A stretch of DNA of 64,000 nucleotides from Ensifer sp. IC4062. Its GTDB lineage: Bacteria; Pseudomonadota; Alphaproteobacteria; Rhizobiales; Rhizobiaceae. The stretch lies in assembly GCF_020193575.1 (NCBI RefSeq), contig NZ_JADYVD010000026.1, forward strand, positions 37,063 through 101,062, written 5' to 3'. Both the position numbers and the translations under genes were made by a program. The notes below the pieces were generated by a model that worked only from the letters and a program-made list of their open reading frames with translations, was not told the origin of the DNA and did not search any database. Positions 47,928-56,259 of this stretch are shown in pieces; the first letter of the stretch is position 1; the number at the start of each line of letters is the position of its first letter.

Positions 47928-49872
47928 ATGGTCTTTCCCGGAAATATGCCCTATCACCGGACGATCCTTCCACGTTCGGGACTCCTCCCGATCCTTAAAC
48001 ACTGGACTGAGCCGAAATTGACCTCGCATCTTCTTCTCGGCATCGACACCGGCGGAACTTATACCGACGCCGTTCTTTTCAGCGAAGCGGCGGGTGTCGT
48101 CGCCAAGGCCAAGGCGCTGACGACGCGTCATGATCTGGCGGTGGGTATCGGCGAAGCGGTGGAAGCCGTTCTCGAAAAGGCAAAGGTTCCGGTGACCGCA
48201 ATCAGCCTCGTTTCGCTCTCGACGACGCTCGCCACCAACGCACTGGTCGAGGGGCAGGGCGGCAGAGCCGGCCTGGTGATGATCGGCTTCGGTCCGGAAG
48301 ATTTGAAGCGCGACGGCCTGCTCGAGGCGTTGGGCTCCGACCCCGTGCTTTTCCTGCCTGGCGGGCACAATGTTCACGGTGGCGAGACGCCGCTCGACAT
48401 GAGCGCGCTCGACGAGGCGCTGCCGACACTTGCGAACCAGGTCTCGTCCTTCGCGATCGCCGGCTATTTCGCGGTGCGCAATCCGGCGCACGAGAAGCGC
48501 GTGCGCGAACGTATCCGAGAGGTTTCGCACCTGCCAGTAACGTGCAGCCATGAGCTTTCGTCGAAGCTCGGCGGGCCGCGCCGCGCGCTGACGACACTTC
48601 TCAATGCCCGACTGGTCTCGATGATCGATCGGCTGATAGGCTCCTGCGAGGATTTCCTTAAAGTCCGCGGCATTCATGTGCCGATGATGGTGGTCCGCGG
48701 CGATGGCGCATTGATCTCGGCGGCGGAAGCGCGGCTGCGGCCGATCGAGACGATCCTTTCCGGGCCGGCTGCAAGCCTCGTCGGCGCCCGGCATCTGACC
48801 GGCCTTGAAAACGCGGTCGTCTCCGATATCGGCGGCACGACGACGGACGTCGCCGTGCTTGAGAAGGGCCGTCCGAGACTCGACGCCGAAGGTGCCGTCG
48901 TCGGCGGGTTCCGCACCATGGTCGAGGCCGTTGCCATGCGCACCTACGGGCTCGGTCGATGGCGCCGGCGCCGTCCTCGCCGTGCGGACCGGTCTGCCTG
49001 ATCACCTTGCGAGCGGTCTTCAGCCGCAGGAACAGGCGCTTTATGCTCGCATTGGTCCGGTGCCGGTGGCGCTCGCGGACGTGCTTCTCAGCACCCCGCA
49101 GAAGGCGACGCTCGACCGCCTCGTGGCGCGAGGGCTGGTGCATATCTGCGGCATCACGCCGTCGGATGCGATGCATGTGCTTCGCAGACAGGCGCAGTGG
49201 AATGTGGCTGCCGCCCGCCTCGGCCTTGAGATCGCGGCACGCACGAAGGACGGTGCCGGCCAGCCGATCGCCCCGTCCGCCCAAGGGCTGGCGCAGATGA
49301 TCGTCGACCGGCTGACGCGGCAATCGTCGGAAGTGATCCTGCAGGCCTGCCTCGGCGAGGACGGCGCCGGCGCCATCGACCCCGCGACGTCGCTCGCTGT
49401 CGATCGCGCCCTGAAGCGCGAGCCCGGCATCGTCCGCTTTTCAATGGGGCTCGACCGGCCCCTCGTCGGTCTCGGCGCATCGGCGCCCGTTTATTACCCG
49501 GCTATTGCCGACATGCTCGGCACGGACGCAGCAGTACCCGCGGAGGCGGACGTGGCGAATGCTGTAGGCGCCGTGGTCGGGCAGGTCAGAGCCTCCGTCA
49601 CCGTGTTCGTGACGACGCCCGAAGAGGGCATCTTCATCGTCAACGGCGCCGGCGCGAGCGAACGCTTTGTCGATCAGGAGCAGGCCTTCGGCGTCGCCCG
49701 GCACCGCGCACAGACCATGGCGCTCGAAACCGCCCGTGCGAACGGTGCCGAGGAACCGGCGGCGACGATTTGGGAAGAGATTGACGCACCCGAGATAGAG
49801 GGTAGCCGCAAGTTGATCGAGGCGCGGTTCATCGCTTCCGCCAGCGGCCGGCCGCGCATCGCCCATCACTAG
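47928..49872 (+). pseudogene. Hydantoinase/oxoprolinase-family protein, frameshifted
   Basis: Two frames together encode one HyuA-type protein. The first (47928 to about 48956) has the ATP-like loop GIDTGGTYTDAV and SDIGGTTTDVAV up to MRTYGLG; then it runs into an Arg-rich tail and stops at 49001. The second frame continues at about 48957 with GAVLAVRTGLPDHL to the C-terminus at 49872. Adding GG after CTCGGT at 48956 would give GLGGDGAGAV, the usual sequence, so a two-base loss is the simplest cause. A TTG at 48018 (before LLLGIDTGG) may be the true start. It could be real decay or a sequencing error. Confidence 0.82.
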
Positions 49873-50085
49873 AGCGGGATGAGGAGATTCGCGGGCGGTT
49901 GTCGGCTTCTTTCCGCATGCCGATCTTTTCCATTTTGGAAACAATTCTTCACATCCTTGCGGAATTGACAGGCAAAGGATTGATGAGAGACTGTCCGCGC
50001 GCGTGAGCGGGTCAACGCGCTTTCCCAACTGCATCCCGCCCCTACTTATGGGATTACCGAAAACAGAGATTTCAGGAGCTGTCGC

Positions 50086-52263
50086 ATGGATCGCGTTGAG
50101 AAATATGGCTTGAAGATCGACGCGGGGCTCCACCGCTTTCTGGTCGAAGAGGCGATGCCGGGAACGGGCGTCGACCCTGAGCGGTTTTTTTCCGCTCTCG
50201 CTGACCTCGTCCACGACCTTGCCCCGAAGAACCGCGCGCTTCTCGCCAAACGCGATGAGATGCAGGCGCAGCTCGACGCCTGGTATCGCGACAATGGCGC
50301 GCCCGTCGATCTCGACGGCTACGAAGCCTTTCTGAGGCAAATCGGTTACCTGCTGCCGGAAGGACCGGCTTTTTCGGTTTCGACCGCGAATGTCGATCCC
50401 GAGATCGCGACGATCGCCGGCCCACAGCTCGTCGTGCCGGTGATGAACGCGCGCTATGCACTGAATGCCGCCAACGCCCGCTGGGGTTCGCTCTATGATG
50501 CGCTCTATGGCACCGACGCAATTCCCGATGCCGACGGCGCGGAGCGTGGCAAGGGCTACAACCCGAATCGCGGCGCCAAGGTCATCGCCTGGGCCCGGGA
50601 CTTTCTGGATGCGAGCGTCCCGCTCGCCAAGGGCCGCTGGAGCGATGTGACAGCCTTGAAGGTCGGAGGTGGCGCGCTTGCGATCGCGCTTGCCCACGGC
50701 ACGACGACGGCGCTCACTGATCCGTCTCGCTTCGCCGGTTATTCCGGTGCAACTGACGCGCCGTCGGAAATCGTTCTGCGCCAAAACAATCTTCATATCG
50801 TCGTCGTTCTCGATGCGACGACGCCGATCGGCAAAGATGATCCGGCTAACGTGTCCGACATCATCATCGAATCGGCGATCACGACGATCATGGACTGCGA
50901 GGATTCCGTCGCTGCCGTCGATGCCGAAGACAAGGTCGTCGTCTATCGCAACTGGTTGGGCCTGATGAAGGGCGACCTCGAGGAAGAGGTTTCCAAGGGC
51001 GGCAGGACATTCACCCGCAAGCTCAACGCCGATCGGGTTTACACAAGCCCCAACGGTGCGGTGCTGACGCTGCCTGGACGCTCGCTGATGCTGGTGCGTA
51101 ATGTCGGCCACCTGATGACCAATCCCGCGGTCCTCGATCGGGAAGACCGCGAAGTTCCGGAAGGCATCATGGACGCCATGGTCACGGCCCTGATCGCGCT
51201 TCACGACATCGGGCCCAACGGCCTCCGGGAGAATTCGCGCGCGGGTTCGATGTATGTCGTCAAGCCGAAGATGCACGGGCCGGAAGAAGTTGCCTTCGCC
51301 TGCGAAATTTTCGCGCGCGTCGAGGCGGCACTCGGAATGCCGGCGAACACCATGAAGATGGGTATCATGGATGAGGAGCGGCGCACCACCGTCAATCTGA
51401 AGGAATGCATCCGCGCCGCCCGCGAGCGTGTCGTCTTCATCAATACCGGCTTCCTCGACCGGACCGGCGACGAGATCCACACTTCGATGGAAGCCGGCCC
51501 GATGATTCGCAAGGGCGACATGAAACAGGCGGCATGGATTTCGGCTTACGAGAACTGGAACGTCGATATCGGCCTCGAGTGCGGCCTTTCCGGCCACGCT
51601 CAGATCGGCAAGGGCATGTGGGCAATGCCGGATCTGATGGCGGCGATGCTCGAACAGAAGATTGCCCATCCGCAGGCAGGCGCGAACACCGCCTGGGTTC
51701 CGTCGCCGACGGCGGCGACGCTGCATGCAACGCACTACCACCGTATCAACGTCGCGGAAGTTCAGAATGGCCTGAAGAGCCGGCCGCGCGCCAGGCTCGG
51801 GGATATTCTTTCGGTGCCGGTGGCGGAGCGACCGAATTGGACCGAGGCCGAAATCCAACGCGAGCTCGACAACAATGCGCAAGGGATCCTCGGCTATGTC
51901 GTGCGCTGGGTCGACCAGGGCGTCGGCTGCTCCAAGGTGCCGGACATCAACAATATCGGCCTGATGGAAGATCGCGCGACGCTGCGCATTTCGGCGCAGC
52001 ACATGGCGAACTGGCTGCATCACGGCATTGTTAGCGAGATGCAGATCGTCGACACGATGAAGCGAATGGCAGCCGTCGTCGACCGGCAGAATGCCGATGA
52101 CGAGAACTACACGCCGATGGCCGGCCGCTTCGACGACTCGGTCGCCTTCCAGGCTGCACTGGACCTCGTGCTCAAAGGACGCAAACAGCCGAACGGCTAT
52201 ACCGAACCGGTGTTGCATCGCCGTCGTCTGGAACTGAAGGCGAAGTTAGGGGGCGAAAGGTAA
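50086..52263 (+). CDS. glcB: Malate synthase G
   Basis: The 725-residue protein condenses glyoxylate and acetyl-CoA to malate, used when growing on acetate, glycolate or fatty acids. The G isoform is recognised by length and by segments such as [26 protein letters not shown] and [10 protein letters not shown]. No isocitrate lyase is nearby. The 213-base upstream region carries a fragment GAGCGGGATGAGGA like common rhizobial repeats and no clear operator. Confidence 0.96.
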   Translation: MDRVEKYGLKIDAGLHRFLVEEAMPGTGVDPERFFSALADLVHDLAPKNRALLAKRDEMQAQLDAWYRDNGAPVDLDGYEAFLRQIGYLLPEGPAFSVSTANVDPEIATIAGPQLVVPVMNARYALNAANARWGSLYDALYGTDAIPDADGAERGKGYNPNRGAKVIAWARDFLDASVPLAKGRWSDVTALKVGGGALAIALAHGTTTALTDPSRFAGYSGATDAPSEIVLRQNNLHIVVVLDATTPIGKDDPANVSDIIIESAITTIMDCEDSVAAVDAEDKVVVYRNWLGLMKGDLEEEVSKGGRTFTRKLNADRVYTSPNGAVLTLPGRSLMLVRNVGHLMTNPAVLDREDREVPEGIMDAMVTALIALHDIGPNGLRENSRAGSMYVVKPKMHGPEEVAFACEIFARVEAALGMPANTMKMGIMDEERRTTVNLKECIRAARERVVFINTGFLDRTGDEIHTSMEAGPMIRKGDMKQAAWISAYENWNVDIGLECGLSGHAQIGKGMWAMPDLMAAMLEQKIAHPQAGANTAWVPSPTAATLHATHYHRINVAEVQNGLKSRPRARLGDILSVPVAERPNWTEAEIQRELDNNAQGILGYVVRWVDQGVGCSKVPDINNIGLMEDRATLRISAQHMANWLHHGIVSEMQIVDTMKRMAAVVDRQNADDENYTPMAGRFDDSVAFQAALDLVLKGRKQPNGYTEPVLHRRRLELKAKLGGER

Positions 52264-52294
52264 AGCCAGGGCGGTTTTCCGCTTGCATTTGCCC

Positions 52295-52400
52295 CTCATC
52301 CACCTGCCGGCACTTTCTCCCGCAAGACGGGCGAAGGGATATCTCCCGCCGCCTCAGTTCCCTCTCCTCGCGTGCGGAGAGGGTTAGGGTGAGGGGCAAG
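52295..52400. repeat. GC-rich intergenic repeat after glcB
   Basis: It opens with GCCCCTCATCC and ends GTGAGGGGC, with an inner hairpin CCCTCTCC (52360-52367)/GGAGAGGG (52376-52383). It is of the same kind as 54071-54175. Confidence 0.65.
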
Positions 52401-52440
52401 CAATGCGCCGCTGACACATCAAAGGCTGGAAAATAGACAA

Positions 52441-52466
52441 GGGCCGCCGGCACCGACCGACGGCCC
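52441..52466 (-). terminator. Hairpin after the L,D-transpeptidase gene
   Basis: GGGCCGCCGG pairs with CCGACGGCCC with one mismatch around six bases. On the minus strand it is followed by TTGTCTATTTT, a weak T-rich end. Confidence 0.5.
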
Positions 52467-52491
52467 CCCTCATTATCAAAACGCGGCGGCG

Positions 52492-53166
52492 TTACTGCTG
52501 AACGACGACTCTTGCGCTCTTGCCCGGTCGGACACGCGAATAGAGATCGATGATGTCCTGGTTCATCAGCCGGATGCAGCCCGAGGATGCGGCCGTGCCG
52601 ATCGAGGCCCATTCCGGCGTGCCATGCAGGCGAAACAGCGTATCCCTGCCCTCGTCGTTGAAGAGGTAGAGGGCGCGCGCGCCAAGCGGGTTGTTGAGGC
52701 CAGGGCCCATGCCCTCTTCGACGTATTTGGCGACTTCCGGCTTGCGCTCAGCCATTTCCTTCGGCGGATGCCAGGTCGGCCATTCCTGCTTCCAGGCGAT
52801 GTAGGCCTCGCCTTCCCAGGCGAACCCGGCTTTGCCTACCCCGATGCCATAGCGCACGGCCTTGCCGCCCGGCAGTACGTAGTAAAGGAAGCGATTCGGC
52901 GTGTTGACGACGATCGTGCCCGGTCGTTCCTTCGTCGCATAGTCGACGATCTGACGATGATACCGTTGATCAACGCGATTGATCGGAACGGCGGGCAGGG
53001 CGTATCCGTGGTCCTCGACGGCGCCGTAATTGCCGGTAAAGATTTCATTCGTCGCAATCTTCTGGCCCTCGGGAGCAGGGCCGGTCGTGGACGTCGTTTG
53101 CGAGCAGCCGGCGAGGGCAACAGTGGCGGCCAGGCTGCACAAAAGGATAGCGTTGCGGAAGCGCAT
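52492..53166 (-). CDS. L,D-transpeptidase lipoprotein (YkuD/ErfK family)
   Basis: The 224-residue protein is a predicted lipoprotein with lipobox LAGC at Cys21. The YkuD domain has catalytic His181 (LHGTPEW) and Cys197 in the SSGCIRL motif. Such enzymes form 3-3 cross-links in peptidoglycan or tie outer-membrane proteins to it, a major cross-link type in Rhizobiales. It is convergent with glcB and divergent from mmcB. Confidence 0.93.
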   Translation of the reverse strand: MRFRNAILLCSLAATVALAGCSQTTSTTGPAPEGQKIATNEIFTGNYGAVEDHGYALPAVPINRVDQRYHRQIVDYATKERPGTIVVNTPNRFLYYVLPGGKAVRYGIGVGKAGFAWEGEAYIAWKQEWPTWHPPKEMAERKPEVAKYVEEGMGPGLNNPLGARALYLFNDEGRDTLFRLHGTPEWASIGTAASSGCIRLMNQDIIDLYSRVRPGKSARVVVQQ

Positions 53167-53354
53167 GGGGGTCTCGTGAAAGGAAGTAAGGAAATACGGG
53201 AGGGAGGGTGCCCGGCCGTCAGCGCCATCAGCTTATTTTCGATTGCATCGCGCCGCGCAAGGGACTGCGCCGCCGCAATTTGGTCAAAAAGTGCAAATTC
53301 CGTGACGATTGCTTTTTTGCAACAAAATGGCGGTGTGGGAGGCGGTATAGCGAC

Positions 53355-53396
53355 GCAATTCCAGACGAAAAACCGCTTTATACTTTTCCTGGAATT
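53355..53396. repeat. Short palindromic repeat (GCAATTCCAG type), copy 2
   Basis: It has GCAATTCCAG, then GAAAAACCGC, TTTA, ACTTTTC and CTGGAATT, related to 35354-35397 with more mismatches. It is directly followed by RIME copy 5, so two repeat families are joined end to end. The rest of 53167-53354 shows nothing clear. Confidence 0.7.
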
Positions 53397-53399
53397 CCC

Positions 53400-53504
53400 C
53401 TACAGCGCCGCGCGTTTCAACAGACGCGCAAAGGACGCTGCAGCACTTTTCGTTGCTGCATGTTTTTGTCCTTAATTCGGGTACGATTTCAGGAAACATG
53501 CAGG
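53400..53504 (+). repeat. RIME-type element, copy 5, upstream of mmcB
   Basis: It runs from CTACAGCGCCGCGCGTTTC to CAGGAAACATGCAGG, 17 bases before the mmcB start, in sense orientation. An ATG within it (53459) is in frame with mmcB but is part of the repeat. Confidence 0.82.
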
Positions 53505-53521
53505 AGTGCGAGAGTGAACCG

Positions 53522-54046
53522 ATGACGATCCTATCCATCCATGGAGACAATCCGCTTACGGATGGACGCCAGTCCGAGCGGGCGATGAAAGTGCGCCGCG
53601 GCGTTCAGCGGCTGCTTGCGGAATTGCGGCATTCCGTCCTGCCCGAACTGACGCTCGCAAGCGGCAGGCGCGCCGACCTCATCTCGCTGTCGGCAAAGGG
53701 CGAGATCTGGATCATCGAGATCAAGACGTCGATCGAGGATTTTCGCGTGGATCGCAAATGGCACGAATATAGGCTGCATTGCGACCGGCTGTTTTTCGCG
53801 ACGCATGGGGAGGTGCCGCTCGACATCTTTCCGGAGGAATGCGGCCTGATGCTTTCCGACGGCTACGGGGCGCATATGCTGCGCGACGCACCCGAACATC
53901 GCCTGGCGCCGGCAACGCGCAAGTCCGTCGTGCAATCATTCGCCCGGACAGCCGCCCAGCGACTGATGCTTGCTGAGTGGGCGGCGGAGCGAAACGGGGA
54001 ACTCGGCGATTCCATTCGCGACATTATCGGCGGGTCGCGCGATTAG
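53522..54046 (+). CDS. mmcB: MmcB-family DNA repair protein
   Basis: The 174-residue protein has a PD-(D/E)xK-like core, GRRADLISL followed by IWIIEIKTS (Asp, then Glu-x-Lys), as in MmcB. In Caulobacter MmcB is SOS/damage-linked and acts with the error-prone ImuABC route. The start at 53522 is chosen as the first ATG after the RIME; GAGAGTGAACCG precedes it. No LexA box was recognised here. Confidence 0.87.
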   Translation: MTILSIHGDNPLTDGRQSERAMKVRRGVQRLLAELRHSVLPELTLASGRRADLISLSAKGEIWIIEIKTSIEDFRVDRKWHEYRLHCDRLFFATHGEVPLDIFPEECGLMLSDGYGAHMLRDAPEHRLAPATRKSVVQSFARTAAQRLMLAEWAAERNGELGDSIRDIIGGSRD

Positions 54047-54070
54047 ACCAGCGAATCGGGGAGCGATTTC

Positions 54071-54175
54071 CGTCACCCTAATCCCTCTCCCCGTAGGGGG
54101 GAGGAACCTAAGACTGCGCCGCGTGTCCCTTCTCCCCGCCTGCGGGGAGAAGTTCGCGGCAGCGGGATGAGGGGC
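54071..54175. repeat. GC-rich intergenic repeat between mmcB and actR
   Basis: Contains CCCTCTCCCCGTAGGGGGGAGG and a perfect hairpin CTTCTCCCCGC (54129-54139)/GCGGGGAGAAG (54142-54152). It lies between convergent genes and may end both transcripts. Confidence 0.7.
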
Positions 54176-54193
54176 AATGGTGTCGGCGCCCGC

Positions 54194-54778
54194 CTATTTC
54201 GGAGCGCGCTTTGCCAGAATACGCTGCAGCGTTCTGCGATGCATGTTGAGCCGGCGGGCCGTTTCCGAAACGTTGCGGTCGCACATCTCGTAGACACGCT
54301 GGATGTGTTCCCAACGCACCCGGTCGGCGGACATCGGATTTTCCGGCGGCTCCACCCTCTCGCCTTGGCGCTGGACGAGCGCAGCGAAGATGTCGTCGGC
54401 ATCGGCCGGCTTCGCGAGATAGTCGACCGCGCCAAGTTTGACCGCGTTCACGGCGGTGGCGATGTTGCCGTAACCCGTAAGCATGATCATGCGCGTGTCG
54501 TCACGGCGCCCGCGGATTGCCTCGATCACATCGAGGCCGCTGCCGTCGCCGAGCCGGAGATCGATGACGGCGTGCTTCGGCGGGTTGCCCTTGGCCTTGG
54601 CTATGCCTTCGGCGACGGACTCGGCGATATCGACAGTGAATCCCCGCGCTTCCATCGCCCGCGCAAGACGGCGCAGGAACGGACCGTCGTCATCGACAAT
54701 CAAAAGCGTCCTGTCCGGGCCAATCAGGTCGGCATCCGAAGACTGTGCACTCGGCGCGGTTGTCGATTTTTCCGTCAT
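54194..54778 (-). CDS. actR: Response regulator ActR (RegA/PrrA family)
   Basis: The 194-residue protein has a receiver domain with phospho-Asp73 (AVIDLRLGDGSG) and a Fis-type helix-turn-helix near the end (ETARRLNMHRRTLQRIL), the RegA layout. In S. meliloti ActR is needed for acid tolerance and controls microaerobic and redox genes. It lies 95 bases downstream of actS. Confidence 0.95.
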   Translation of the reverse strand: MTEKSTTAPSAQSSDADLIGPDRTLLIVDDDGPFLRRLARAMEARGFTVDIAESVAEGIAKAKGNPPKHAVIDLRLGDGSGLDVIEAIRGRRDDTRMIMLTGYGNIATAVNAVKLGAVDYLAKPADADDIFAALVQRQGERVEPPENPMSADRVRWEHIQRVYEMCDRNVSETARRLNMHRRTLQRILAKRAPK

Positions 54779-54873
54779 TTCTTCCGATCCCTAAGCAAAA
54801 ACATGGCGCAACAGCCGTTTTCGCTGAAATTATGTGGGTTTTCTCGTGACCCTCTTCAATAAACTGCCAAAAG

Positions 54874-56172
54874 TCATTTCGCCAGTTTCGTATCCATCAG
54901 CGCGCGCGGCCATTCGACGCTGACGCGCGCGCCCGGGCTGCCGTTCTCGAAGCGCAGTCGGGCCCCCGAGCGTTCCAGCAAGGTCTTGGCAATGAAAAGA
55001 CCGAGACCAAGGCCGCCGGCGCTGTCGTCCTTCTGCCGCTTGGTGACATAAGGCTCGCCGATGCGCATGAGGATGTCCGGCGAGAAACCATCGCCATCAT
55101 CCTCGATAGTCACCCTCACGCGCTCGGCCGTATGTTCCGCGGTGACGGTCACTTTCTTACGCGCGTAATCGACCGCGTTTTCGAGCAGATTTCCGAGCCC
55201 GTAAAGGATGCCTGCATTGCGGATGCCGACCGGCTCGGAGGCGCGATCGCCCTTTTCCTTGAGCTCGATCTCGATCCCGAACTCGCGATGCGGCGCCATC
55301 ACCTCCTCGATCAGAGAGGAAAGCGGCAAAAGCCGCATGTGCTCCTCGCTCTCGGACGAAAGCGTCGTGAGCCGCTTAAGGATATCGCGGCAGCGTTCGC
55401 TCTGGCTACGCAAGAGGTGCACGTCCTCGCCGAAGCGGGGGTCGTCGCCGAGTTCGCGCTCCATCTCTTTGGCGACAACACTGATCGTGGCGAGCGGCGT
55501 TCCGAGCTCATGCGCGGCGGCGGCAGCGAGGCCGTCGAGCTGCGACAGGTGCTTTTCGCGCTGAAGCACAAGCTCGGTTGCGGTCAGCGCTTCCGAAAGC
55601 TCGCTCGCTTCCAGCGAAACCCGGTAGGTGTAGAAGGCGGCAAACGCGGTCATTGAAACGATCGCAAACCAGATACCCGCCGTCAGCACCCGCGGGATCA
55701 GGAGAACGGTTCCGGGATACCAGGGCAGCGGATAGGGCGAGAAGGCGAGCGCGGTAACGCCGATGACCGCAAATCCCGCCAGCACTATGCTGTGCGGCTT
55801 CGGCTGCGAGGCCGAGGAGATGATCACCGGCACGCAAAGCAGCGGCGCGAAGGGATTGGCGAGGCCCCCGGTGATGAAGAGCAGTGCCGTCAGCTGTGCG
55901 AGATCGAGCCCGAGCAGCGCGAAGGCAGCCGGCGGCGTCAGCCGGTGCGTCGGCGGAAAGCGGATCGTGAGAAAGGTGTTCAACAGCGCTAGGCTCGCGA
56001 TCAGCGCCAAAGATGGGACGAGCGGCAAAGGAAATTGCAGCCACAGCGCAGTAATGATGACGGCGAGCGACTGGCCGCCGACGGCCAGCCAGCGCAGGCG
56101 GACGAGCGTCTGTAGTCTAAGGCTGCGATTGCTGTTCATGTCGTTGTAATCGAGTGCCATTGCTGCTGCCAT
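54874..56172 (-). CDS. actS: Redox sensor histidine kinase ActS (RegB/PrrB family)
   Basis: The 432-residue protein has six hydrophobic helices in the first 185 residues, the quinone-site motif GGLANPF (102-108), phospho-His221 (AAHELGTPLAT) and Cys261 in ERCRDIL, equivalent to the redox-active Cys of RegB. It thus has both known RegB sensing elements. The first 12 residues hold a second Met, so the start may be a few codons later. It is transcribed away from nothing close; 87 bases separate it from hrpB. Confidence 0.95.
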   Translation of the reverse strand: MAAAMALDYNDMNSNRSLRLQTLVRLRWLAVGGQSLAVIITALWLQFPLPLVPSLALIASLALLNTFLTIRFPPTHRLTPPAAFALLGLDLAQLTALLFITGGLANPFAPLLCVPVIISSASQPKPHSIVLAGFAVIGVTALAFSPYPLPWYPGTVLLIPRVLTAGIWFAIVSMTAFAAFYTYRVSLEASELSEALTATELVLQREKHLSQLDGLAAAAAHELGTPLATISVVAKEMERELGDDPRFGEDVHLLRSQSERCRDILKRLTTLSSESEEHMRLLPLSSLIEEVMAPHREFGIEIELKEKGDRASEPVGIRNAGILYGLGNLLENAVDYARKKVTVTAEHTAERVRVTIEDDGDGFSPDILMRIGEPYVTKRQKDDSAGGLGLGLFIAKTLLERSGARLRFENGSPGARVSVEWPRALMDTKLAK

Positions 56173-56259
56173 GCGCGTCCCGCTTCACCGTGCCGGATTG
56201 GGATCGCAACTCCCACATTATGCCCCAAAGCTATCCGATTCCGGAATTATACCGTGATT

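Noticed and set aside
47928..49872. Two separate genes in place of one frameshifted hydantoinase
   Set aside because: The halves join with no overlap or gap in family sequence, and the start of the second frame is a shadow of the first, without a ribosome-binding site.
49441..52218. A 925-codon open frame on the minus strand opposite glcB
   Set aside because: It mirrors malate synthase G codon for codon, has no recognisable domain and its composition (His, Arg, Asp rich) is that of an antisense shadow in GC-rich DNA.
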